Shown here: one piece after another, positions 57,383-64,000 of the stretch
Position numbering within the stretch: the stretch's first letter is position 1
Layout: each line of letters starts with the position of its first letter
Source: Pantoea phytobeneficialis
GTDB taxonomy: Bacteria; Pseudomonadota; Gammaproteobacteria; Enterobacterales; Enterobacteriaceae
DNA length: 64,000 nt
Assembly: GCF_009728735.1 (NCBI RefSeq)
Contig: NZ_CP024636.1
Coordinates: 2,688,659 to 2,752,658, forward strand
Direction of reading: 5' to 3'
The notes under the pieces: model-generated
The model's database searches: none
What the model was told of the DNA's origin: nothing
Seen by the model: the letters and a program-made list of their open reading frames with translations, nothing else
Position numbers and translations under genes: made by a program

Positions 57383-58423
57383 TCAAGGCGCCGGGTAAGT
57401 AAACTGGCGGTGAATCGCTTCAATGCCTTCCAGCACGTCCGCATTTAACGTCAGATTAAAACTCTCAACATCGGTCTTCAGCTGTTCCAGCGTGGTCGCC
57501 CCTAACAGGGTGCTGGCAACGAAGGGTTGTTGACGGACATAAGCCAGTGCCATCTGCGCAGGATCGAGATTGTGCTGCTTCGCCAGCGCAACATAGGCCG
57601 CTACCGCTTGTTGCGACTGCTCGCCGCTATAGCGGGTAAAGCGACTGAACAGGGTGTTACGCGCACCAGCAGGTTTGGCACCGTTCAGATACTTACCACT
57701 CAGGGTACCAAATGCCAGGCTGGAGTATGCCAGCAGCTCTACGCCTTCATGCTGGCTGATCTCCGCCAGACCCACTTCGAAGCTGCGATTCAGCAGGCTG
57801 TAGGGATTCTGAATGGTGACGATGCGCGGCAGTTCATGTTTTTCCGCCAGTTGCAGATAACGCATCACGCCCCAGGCGGTTTCGTTCGAGACGCCGATAT
57901 AGCGAATCTTGCCGGCACGGACCTGCTCGGTCAGCGCTTCCAGCGTTTCCAGCAACGTCACCGGTACGGTCGATTCCGTATATTGATAACCCAGCTTGCC
58001 AAAGAAATTGGTCTGGCGCTGCGGCCAGTGGAGCTGATAGAGATCGAGATAGTCGGTATTCAGGCGCTTCAGGCTGGCTTCCAGCGCTTCACGGATATTT
58101 TTACGGTCCAGCGCCTGGTTAGGGCGAATGGAGGCATCCGCGCCACGTACCGGACCCGCCACTTTGCTGGCGAGGATGATCTTGTCACGGCTGCCACGCT
58201 TTTTCAGCCAGCTGCCAATATATTGTTCAGTTAATCCCTGAGTTTCCGGGCGCGGCGGCACCGGATACATTTCTGCGGTATCAATCAGGTTGATCCCCTG
58301 GCTGACAGCATAATCCAGTTGCGCATGAGCATCGGCTTCGCTGTTCTGCTCACCAAACGTCATGGTTCCCAACCCCAGCTGACTCACTTCCAGCGTGCTA
58401 TGGGGGATACGGTGATAGTGCAT
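57383..58423 (-). CDS. tas: Aldo-keto reductase Tas
   Basis: The 346-residue product equals E. coli Tas in length and closely in sequence: MHYHRIPHSTLEVSQLGLGTMTFGEQNSEADAHAQLDYAV, catalytic Asp/Tyr in IDTAEMYPVPP, Lys in ILASKVAGP and His in YQLHWPQ. It is an NADPH-dependent (beta/alpha)8 reductase; the physiological substrate is unclear, although E. coli Tas complements a prephenate dehydrogenase mutant. It lies convergent to lplT, as in E. coli. Confidence 0.94.
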   Translation of the reverse strand: MHYHRIPHSTLEVSQLGLGTMTFGEQNSEADAHAQLDYAVSQGINLIDTAEMYPVPPRPETQGLTEQYIGSWLKKRGSRDKIILASKVAGPVRGADASIRPNQALDRKNIREALEASLKRLNTDYLDLYQLHWPQRQTNFFGKLGYQYTESTVPVTLLETLEALTEQVRAGKIRYIGVSNETAWGVMRYLQLAEKHELPRIVTIQNPYSLLNRSFEVGLAEISQHEGVELLAYSSLAFGTLSGKYLNGAKPAGARNTLFSRFTRYSGEQSQQAVAAYVALAKQHNLDPAQMALAYVRQQPFVASTLLGATTLEQLKTDVESFNLTLNADVLEGIEAIHRQFTYPAP

Positions 58424-58566
58424 TGCCGGCTTCCTTTTTTCATTATGGAATGGAATGTTGTGTCCTGTGGGACTATAGCGCGTTGATCGGCGCGGAAGGA
58501 AGGGGGGAAAGTTCGGGAAATCGCCTGCACAACTGGAAAAATACCGCAGGCGATGAAATTTGGCAC

Positions 58567-58785
58567 TTAACGCTCAATGATGGTGGAGACCTCGTCACCA
58601 TTGATCTGCATCTCATGGCCTTTTTCGTCGGTGTACTGCACCAGGCCGGTGTCTTTATCAATCGACGGCTTACCTTCCGTCATAATCATGCGACCATCTT
58701 TGGTCGCCATCACGTAATCACTGCTGCAACCGCTTAACACCAACGCCGCCAGCACTAACCCCACTACACTTACCAACCCTTTCAT
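58567..58785 (-). CDS. ygdR: YgdI/YgdR-family small lipoprotein
   Basis: This 72-residue precursor has a lipobox VLSGC and the complete YgdR signature [24 protein letters not shown], ending VSTIIER like E. coli YgdR. The mature part is a small SH3-like beta barrel. ATG 58785 has GGGAG upstream; the longer ORF start is not supported. Function is unknown. Confidence 0.93.
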   Translation of the reverse strand: MKGLVSVVGLVLAALVLSGCSSDYVMATKDGRMIMTEGKPSIDKDTGLVQYTDEKGHEMQINGDEVSTIIER

Positions 58786-58873
58786 TCGCCACTCCCTACA
58801 CAGCTTCAACAGCAAAAGTGTAGTAATAAATGTTTTGGGCGTTTGAGGTAATCGCATGATTCTTAAAATCAGT

Positions 58874-58892
58874 GGGCGAGAATAACTCGCCC
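58874..58892 (-). terminator. Hairpin between ygdQ and ygdR
   Basis: GGGCGAG and CTCGCCC flank a 5-base loop just after the ygdQ stop on the minus strand. The following bases lack a strong U-run, so it may be a weak terminator or mRNA end-protecting structure. Confidence 0.5.
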
Positions 58893-58901
58893 TTGACTTT
58901 G

Positions 58902-59612
58902 TCAGGCCGCGCCTTTCTTGCCGCGCATCAGGTTGAGGCACTCCACCGCCATCGAGAAGAACATGGCAAAATAAATGTAACCTTTTGGTACATGGACGCC
59001 AAAACTCTCCAGAATCAGGGTAAAGCCCACCAAAATCAGAAACGCCAGCGCCAGCATTTTCACCGATGGATGTCGGTCAACAAACTCGCCAATGGTTCGC
59101 GCGGCAAACATCATCATCAGCACGGCAATCACCACCGCCATCATCATAATGATCAGATGGTCCGACAGACCGACAGCAGTAATGACAGAATCGAGGCTGA
59201 AAATAATGTCCAGCAGCATAATCTGCACGATGGCCCCGAAGAATGAATGGACGTTGGTTTTATGTTCCTCTTCTCCACCTTCGATCGTCTCATGAATCTC
59301 CATGCTCGATTTCCACAGCAAAAATAGGCCACCGAACAGCAGAATCAAATCACGCGCCGAGAAGGCGTGGTCCATCAGTGAAAACAGGGGATTGGTCAGG
59401 CGGGCCACCCAGGCAATCGAGGCCAGCAACCCGATACGCATCAGCATGGCACCCATCAGCCCCAGACGGCGAGCGCGATTTTGTTGATGTTTGGGGAGTT
59501 TAGCGACCACCAGAGAAAGGAAGATGATGTTATCAATGCCCAGCACCACTTCCAGTATGGTTAACGTTCCCAACGCCAGCCAGGCATTCGGATCTGCAAT
59601 CCAGTCAAACAT
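58902..59612 (-). CDS. ygdQ: TerC-family integral membrane protein YgdQ
   Basis: The 236-residue protein has about seven membrane segments and the TerC signatures [18 protein letters not shown] and [16 protein letters not shown], each with acidic residues that could bind a metal ion in the membrane. It matches E. coli YgdQ (237 residues). TerC relatives are implicated in manganese export or metalation of exported proteins; this member's role is not established. Confidence 0.92.
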   Translation of the reverse strand: MFDWIADPNAWLALGTLTILEVVLGIDNIIFLSLVVAKLPKHQQNRARRLGLMGAMLMRIGLLASIAWVARLTNPLFSLMDHAFSARDLILLFGGLFLLWKSSMEIHETIEGGEEEHKTNVHSFFGAIVQIMLLDIIFSLDSVITAVGLSDHLIIMMMAVVIAVLMMMFAARTIGEFVDRHPSVKMLALAFLILVGFTLILESFGVHVPKGYIYFAMFFSMAVECLNLMRGKKGAA

Positions 59613-59675
59613 GTGTAGATTTAATCCTAAACGAAAGTTAAACGGCGATTATACACGATATCGTTGACGCCCCGG

Positions 59676-60365
59676 TTACGGCAGCAAAAAATGGCGCGCC
59701 AGCAGTGGTCCGGTAAAACTTTTCTTCAGATAAAAGCCGCGCGGGAGCGTCATGATAGGCTCGCCGTGAGCACCGATGGCTTCGGTCAGTGCTTTACTGT
59801 TTGCCGCTTTGGGGCGGATTTGTAGCCAGGCACCGTGACGAGCGGTGATGCGTTCCACCTGGCCCAACACGATCATATCCATCAACTCTTCCCAATCTTC
59901 GCGCAGTTGTTGCTCTTCTTCGGCATTTGGCTGCCATAGCAGCGGTGAGCCGACGCGACGTTCCGCCAGCGGCAAGGTGCGATCGCCTTCAACCGGGATC
60001 CACAACACCCGTGCCAGCTTATGGCGCACATGGCTGGTTTCCCAGGTAACGCCGCTGTTCCCGGTGAGCGGTGCAACACATACGAAGGTGGTCTCCAGCG
60101 GTTTTCCCAGGGCATCGATCGGAATGGTTTTCAACTCGATGCCGAGATGGGCGAAATCCTGCTCCGCTTTACTGCCCGCGCTGGCACCGAGATGCAATTC
60201 CAGCAGCATCCCCACCCAGCCCTTATCCCGTTTCAGATTGGCGGGCATCGGCAGGTTAAGCTGGGCCGCCAGCGCGGCGAAAGTCTGGCCTGCCAGTTGT
60301 TGTGCACGTTGCAGTAACTCCGCTTCGTTTTGCGGCGTTGCGGGAGGAAAAGCTGGGGAACTCAT
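59676..60365 (-). CDS. mutH: DNA mismatch repair endonuclease MutH
   Basis: MutH nicks the unmethylated strand at hemimethylated GATC sites when activated by MutS-MutL. The 229-residue product (same as E. coli) has the PD-(D/E)xK active site Asp70, Glu77 and Lys79 in [13 protein letters not shown], and the DNA-contact block [14 protein letters not shown] 60365 is chosen by alignment; the open frame extends 120 bp upstream without similarity. DnaA boxes lie upstream. Confidence 0.95.
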   Translation of the reverse strand: MSSPAFPPATPQNEAELLQRAQQLAGQTFAALAAQLNLPMPANLKRDKGWVGMLLELHLGASAGSKAEQDFAHLGIELKTIPIDALGKPLETTFVCVAPLTGNSGVTWETSHVRHKLARVLWIPVEGDRTLPLAERRVGSPLLWQPNAEEEQQLREDWEELMDMIVLGQVERITARHGAWLQIRPKAANSKALTEAIGAHGEPIMTLPRGFYLKKSFTGPLLARHFLLP

Positions 60366-61049
60366 GGTTTTGCTCGTGTTGGTTAAATGATAAACAGCAG
60401 GCTGCCAGAAAGGTTGTCCACATTTCATAACCGCCGGGCCTGAAGATAATAGCATGATTCGGCATACTTTTTTATTCACCCTCACCCAGCCTTTACCGCA
60501 GCGGTGGCAGGTTATCCCGGTTTGTTATCGACAATAAACAGGATCTTAAACCCAGTTATCCACAGAAAGATGGGATAACCCCCACTTTCCTGTACCCCTG
60601 TTTCGATTTCCAGCCTTGACTTTAGTGATTTGTTGGCTTTTTTTCCCATTTCTGACCAGGTTTAGGTCATTCTCTGTGGATAAAAACGACGGAGGTCGAT
60701 CTTTGACCAGTTCGCTAAGGGGCGGTTTTACAAAGCCTCGGTTTCTGGATGTGAATTTCGTGTTTTTTATTTTATCATTATGATTATAATGATTTTTAAT
60801 ATTGTCTGGTCCTGTCTTGATAAGACTTTTCCTAACCGGTTATTCATTTAATTCCCGTGTTCTGCACAAAGCTATCCACAGAAAAGGTGCATAAGATCGC
60901 CTGAAAAACCCCATCGCTGTTTATAACTTGGCTAAACTCTGTGAGTTATCCTGTAATTGTTCCGTCATCTCCCCTGATATCCAGTGGTTTACCGCCTGTA
61001 AGGAGTGTGAAACAATCAGACTATTCAAATTTAGCTTTGAGGTAGTCCA
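60366..61049. promoter_or_regulatory. mutH-rppH divergent region with DnaA-box cluster
   Basis: This 684-bp gap has no gene. Two perfect DnaA boxes TTATCCACA occur at 60556-60564 (+) and 60683-60675 (-), with one-mismatch boxes TTATCGACA at 60525-60533 and CTATCCACA at 60872-60880. An AT-rich stretch (about 60755-60810) holds a perfect inverted repeat ATCATTAT/ATAATGAT (60774-60793). High-affinity DnaA binding near mutH has been reported in E. coli, as best I recall. The cluster could regulate mutH/rppH or titrate DnaA. Confidence 0.7.
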
Positions 61050-61580
61050 GTGATCGATGATGATGGCTACCGCCCGAATGTTGGTATCGTAATCTGTAAC
61101 AGGCAGGGACAAGTGTTATGGGCTAGGCGCTTTGGACAGCACTCCTGGCAATTTCCTCAGGGAGGCATCAATCCCGGTGAAACCGCAGAACAGGCGATGT
61201 ATCGCGAACTGTTTGAAGAAGTGGGTTTGCACCGTAAAGATGTTCGAATACTTGCTTCAACCCGTAACTGGTTACGTTACAAATTGCCAAAACGTTTGGT
61301 GCGTTGGGACACAAAGCCGGTATGTATCGGCCAGAAACAAAAGTGGTTTCTTCTGCAGTTGATGTGTAGTGACGCGGATATCAATGTGCAACACAGCAGC
61401 ACGCCAGAGTTCGACGGCTGGCGCTGGGTCAGCTTCTGGTATCCGGTGCGTCAGGTTGTCTCCTTCAAACGTGATGTCTACCGTCGCGTAATGAAGGAAT
61501 TCGCTGGCGTGGTGATGTCTATGCAGGAGAGTGCGGGGCAGCAGCGCAATGCCGCAGCCCATCGACGTAAAAGAGGATAG
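61050..61580 (+). CDS. rppH: RNA pyrophosphohydrolase RppH
   Basis: RppH removes pyrophosphate from mRNA 5' ends and so opens them to RNase E decay. The 176-residue product matches E. coli RppH, with the Nudix box [20 protein letters not shown] followed by VGL. GTG 61050 ([12 protein letters not shown]) is the start used by relatives, with GAGGTAG upstream. It is followed after 12 bp by ptsP. Confidence 0.96.
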   Translation: MIDDDGYRPNVGIVICNRQGQVLWARRFGQHSWQFPQGGINPGETAEQAMYRELFEEVGLHRKDVRILASTRNWLRYKLPKRLVRWDTKPVCIGQKQKWFLLQLMCSDADINVQHSSTPEFDGWRWVSFWYPVRQVVSFKRDVYRRVMKEFAGVVMSMQESAGQQRNAAAHRRKRG

Positions 61581-61592
61581 GCCACGCCCTTT

Positions 61593-63839
61593 ATGCTCAC
61601 TCAGTTGCGCGAAATAGTTGAAAAAGTGGCGAGTGCGCCGCGTCTGAATGAAGCACTCGACCTGCTGGTAAACGAGATTTGCCTTGCGATGGAGACCGAG
61701 GTTTGCTCGGTCTATCTTGCCGATCACGATCGGCGTTGCTACTACCTGATGGCGACGCGCGGGCTGAAAAAACCGCGTGGCCGCACGGTCACGCTGGCGT
61801 TTGACGAAGGTATTGTCGGGTTGGTTGGTCGTCTCGCCGAGCCGATTAACCTCGCCGATGCGCAGAGCCATCCCAGCTTCAAATACATCCCCTCAGTGAA
61901 AGAGGAGCGTTACCGCTCCTTCCTCGGCGTGCCTATTATCAGCCGCCGCCAGCTGCTGGGTGTGCTGGTGGTGCAGCAGCGTGAACATCGTCAGTTTGAC
62001 GAAAGCGAAGAATCCTTTCTGGTTACGCTGGCAACGCAAATGGCGGCTTTGCTGTCGCAGTCGCAGCTTGGCCAGCTGTTCGGCCAATTTCGCCAGTCAC
62101 GGGTAAAAGCCATTGCCGCAGCGCCCGGTGTGGCGGTGGCGCCGGGTTGGGTGGATGAAACCCAACCGTTGCTCGATCAGGTTTCCGCCGCTTCTACGCT
62201 GGATGTGCAGCGCGAACGCGATCGTCTGGCGGTCGCCATGAGCGAGGCCGCCAATGAATTTCGTCGCTTCAGTAAACGTTTTACCGCCAGCGTGCAGAAA
62301 GAGAGTGCGGCGATCTTCGATCTCTATTCGCACCTGCTGACGGATGCCCGACTGAAAAAAGATCTGTTCGCCGAGATCGAACGAGGATCGGTGGCCGAAT
62401 GGGCAGTCAAAACGGTGATCGAGAAGTTTGCCGCGCAATTTGCCAGCTTGCAGGATCAATATCTGCGCGAGCGCGCCGGGGATTTGCGGGTATTGGGTCA
62501 GCGCCTGTTATTCCACCTCGATGATACCCTGGTCGGCACCAATGCCTGGCCAGAACGTTTTGTTCTGGTGGCCGATGAATTGACCGCGACCACCCTGGCC
62601 GAGTTGCCTCATGAACGCCTGGCAGGTGTGGTGGTGCGTGACGGCGCTGCGAACTCCCATGCGGCGATCCTGACGCGAGCAATGGGTATCCCGACGGTGA
62701 TGGGGGCAGATATCCTGCCAGCCCAGCTCAACAAACGCTTACTGATCGTTGACGGTTATCGCGGCGAGTTGTTGATCGATCCTGAACCGGTGCTGGTGCA
62801 GGAGTACCAAAGGCTAATCAGCGAAGAAAATGCGCTGAGTAAAATGGCCGAAGATGTGGTGGAGCAGCCGGGCGAACTGAAAAGCGGCGAACGGGTGCAG
62901 GTCATGCTGAACGCCGGTCTTAGCCCGGAACATGAACAGGCGCTCGACAGTTGGGTTGATGGGATTGGCCTGTATCGCACCGAAATTCCCTTTATGTTGC
63001 AAAACGGCTTCCCGTCAGAAGAGGAGCAGGTGGCGCAATATCAGGGCATGTTGCAGCTGTTCCACAACAAACCGGTGACGTTACGTACCCTGGATATCGG
63101 CGCAGATAAGCAGCTGCCGTATATGCCAATCAGCGAAGAGAACCCCAGCCTGGGCTGGCGTGGTATCCGTTTAACACTTGATCAGCCAGAAATTTTTCTG
63201 GTGCAGGTCCGCGCCATGCTGCGCGCCAATGCGGCGTCTGGCAATCTCAGCATTCTGTTGCCGATGATCAGCCATATCGACGAGATCGAAGAAGCACGTC
63301 GCCTGATCGACCGCGCCGGACGGGAAGTGGAAGAGATGCTGGGCTACGTGATTCCTAAGCCGCGCATTGGTGTGATGATCGAAGTGCCGTCGATGCTATT
63401 TCTGATCCCGCATCTGGCGGATCGTATCGATTTTGTCTCTGTCGGTACTAACGATCTTACCCAGTATCTGCTGGCGGTGGATCGTAACAATACCCGTGTC
63501 GCCAACCTCTACGATCCGCTGCATCCGGCGATGCTGCGTGCGTTGCAATTGATTGCTCAGGAAGCCCACAAGGCCAAGCTTGAGCTCTGTCTGTGTGGTG
63601 AAATGGCCGGCGATCCGATGTGTGTTGCGCTGCTGGTGGGGCTGGGTTATTACCACCTCAGCATGAACGGAAAAAACATTCCGCGCGTCAAATACCTGCT
63701 GCGCCACCTCGATAAAGAGGACGCACAGAAGCTCAGCGAGCTGGGCGTGGCGGCAAATACGGTGTCGGAGGTGCGTCATCAGGTTTCGGCGTTTATGGAA
63801 CGGCGCGGTCTGGGCGGATTGATCCGTGGTGGTCGTTAA
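61593..63839 (+). CDS. ptsP: PTS-Ntr enzyme I (phosphoenolpyruvate-protein phosphotransferase)
   Basis: PtsP starts the nitrogen-related PTS cascade, passing phosphate from PEP to NPr and then PtsN. The 748-residue protein has an N-terminal GAF domain (about 1-165, NifA-like), the phosphohistidine domain with His356 in GAANSHAAILTRAMG (same number as E. coli), and the PEP-binding TIM barrel with GIGLYRTEIPFM, GTNDLTQYLLAVDRNN and LCGEMAGDP. It is in an operon with rppH. Confidence 0.96.
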   Translation: MLTQLREIVEKVASAPRLNEALDLLVNEICLAMETEVCSVYLADHDRRCYYLMATRGLKKPRGRTVTLAFDEGIVGLVGRLAEPINLADAQSHPSFKYIPSVKEERYRSFLGVPIISRRQLLGVLVVQQREHRQFDESEESFLVTLATQMAALLSQSQLGQLFGQFRQSRVKAIAAAPGVAVAPGWVDETQPLLDQVSAASTLDVQRERDRLAVAMSEAANEFRRFSKRFTASVQKESAAIFDLYSHLLTDARLKKDLFAEIERGSVAEWAVKTVIEKFAAQFASLQDQYLRERAGDLRVLGQRLLFHLDDTLVGTNAWPERFVLVADELTATTLAELPHERLAGVVVRDGAANSHAAILTRAMGIPTVMGADILPAQLNKRLLIVDGYRGELLIDPEPVLVQEYQRLISEENALSKMAEDVVEQPGELKSGERVQVMLNAGLSPEHEQALDSWVDGIGLYRTEIPFMLQNGFPSEEEQVAQYQGMLQLFHNKPVTLRTLDIGADKQLPYMPISEENPSLGWRGIRLTLDQPEIFLVQVRAMLRANAASGNLSILLPMISHIDEIEEARRLIDRAGREVEEMLGYVIPKPRIGVMIEVPSMLFLIPHLADRIDFVSVGTNDLTQYLLAVDRNNTRVANLYDPLHPAMLRALQLIAQEAHKAKLELCLCGEMAGDPMCVALLVGLGYYHLSMNGKNIPRVKYLLRHLDKEDAQKLSELGVAANTVSEVRHQVSAFMERRGLGGLIRGGR

Positions 63840-63952
63840 GGTTTACATTTCTGCGGCATATGTATGAAAACCCGCTGTGCTATGATGCGCAGCTTTGATT
63901 GTATTGCCCTTGGCCACACCCGTTTTCAGGGCAGAAAATTTCATGGTGAAAG

Positions 63953-64000
63953 ATGACTAACGGCTATATCGCTTTTCCCCAATTTGACCCGGTGATTTTC
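63953..64000 (+). CDS. lgt: Prolipoprotein diacylglyceryl transferase, N-terminal fragment
   Basis: Only 16 codons are inside the window: MTNGYIAFPQFDPVIF, matching the start of Lgt (E. coli MTSSYLHFPEFDPVIF). Lgt attaches diacylglycerol to the lipobox cysteine of lipoprotein precursors. The gene follows ptsP as in E. coli. A possible -10 TATGAT occurs at 63881-63886, but no matching -35 is evident. Confidence 0.85.
   Translation, partial: MTNGYIAFPQFDPVIF

Noticed and set aside
1..64000. tRNA, rRNA, prophage or integrase-linked attachment sites
   Set aside because: No cloverleaf or rRNA sequence was recognised. XerD is the only tyrosine recombinase and it is the housekeeping one. No phage structural genes are present.

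Overview
The window is chromosomal DNA from a member of the Enterobacterales. Protein similarity and gene order point to Erwiniaceae (Pantoea/Erwinia-like); this placement is from recognition of the proteins, not from a search. The backbone follows Escherichia coli gene order read in reverse: gcvT-gcvH-gcvP, ygfF, yqfA, ygfZ, sdhE, ygfX, fldB, xerD, dsbC, recJ, prfB, lysS, then (after a large difference from E. coli) lysR/lysA, galR, the OmrA/OmrB small-RNA locus, aas, lplT, tas, ygdR, ygdQ, mutH, rppH, ptsP and the start of lgt. Accessory genes are set into this backbone at each gap.

Region 1 (1-15.6 kb) is housekeeping: the tail of an IS110-type transposase, the glycine cleavage operon with a PurR-like operator, one-carbon and Fe-S/flavin accessory genes, the xerD-dsbC-recJ cluster, and prfB-lysS with the programmed +1 frameshift of release factor 2 intact. 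Region 2 (15.7-20.9 kb) is a probable operon: an RpiR-type regulator, a perfect 18-bp palindrome, a periplasmic solute-binding protein, two DUF1989 proteins, two polar-amino-acid-type ABC permeases and a third DUF1989 protein. It has no ATPase, carboxylase or hydrolase gene. DUF1989 proteins are known as carboxyguanidine deiminase subunits, so this set may take up and process a guanidino- or ureido-type compound; the substrate is unknown. This is the best candidate for an undescribed system here.

Region 3 (21-33.2 kb) holds a trypsin-like lipoprotein, an MFS exporter, lysR/lysA, a beta-glucoside PTS island (IIA divergent from IIC, a GH1 glucosidase, IIB, and a UxuR/ExuR-like GntR regulator whose likely operator occurs three times in the divergent promoter), an acetyltransferase, a chemoreceptor and galR. 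Region 4 (33.2-53.9 kb) lies where E. coli has only omrA-omrB between galR and aas. It carries a cytoplasmic BisC-like molybdoenzyme, an FtsI/PBP3 paralogue flanked by the two OmrA/B-type small RNAs, an orphan ribbon-helix-helix protein, and two complete RND efflux systems back to back: an AcrAB/MexAB-type pump with its own outer-membrane factor, and an MdtABC/MuxABC-type two-permease pump with its own outer-membrane factor. The MdtB-like permease contains a 39-residue tract that is almost purely Ser/Thr. Region 5 (53.9-64 kb) returns to the backbone; the mutH/rppH divergent region contains a cluster of DnaA boxes.

A dispersed palindromic repeat (core GTAGCGGCGCGAT) sits at the ends of genes throughout, at ten places. 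At three of them the repeat itself supplies the TAG stop codon of the adjacent gene. A second repeat type (core CCCTCTCCC/GGGAGAGGG) occurs at two places.
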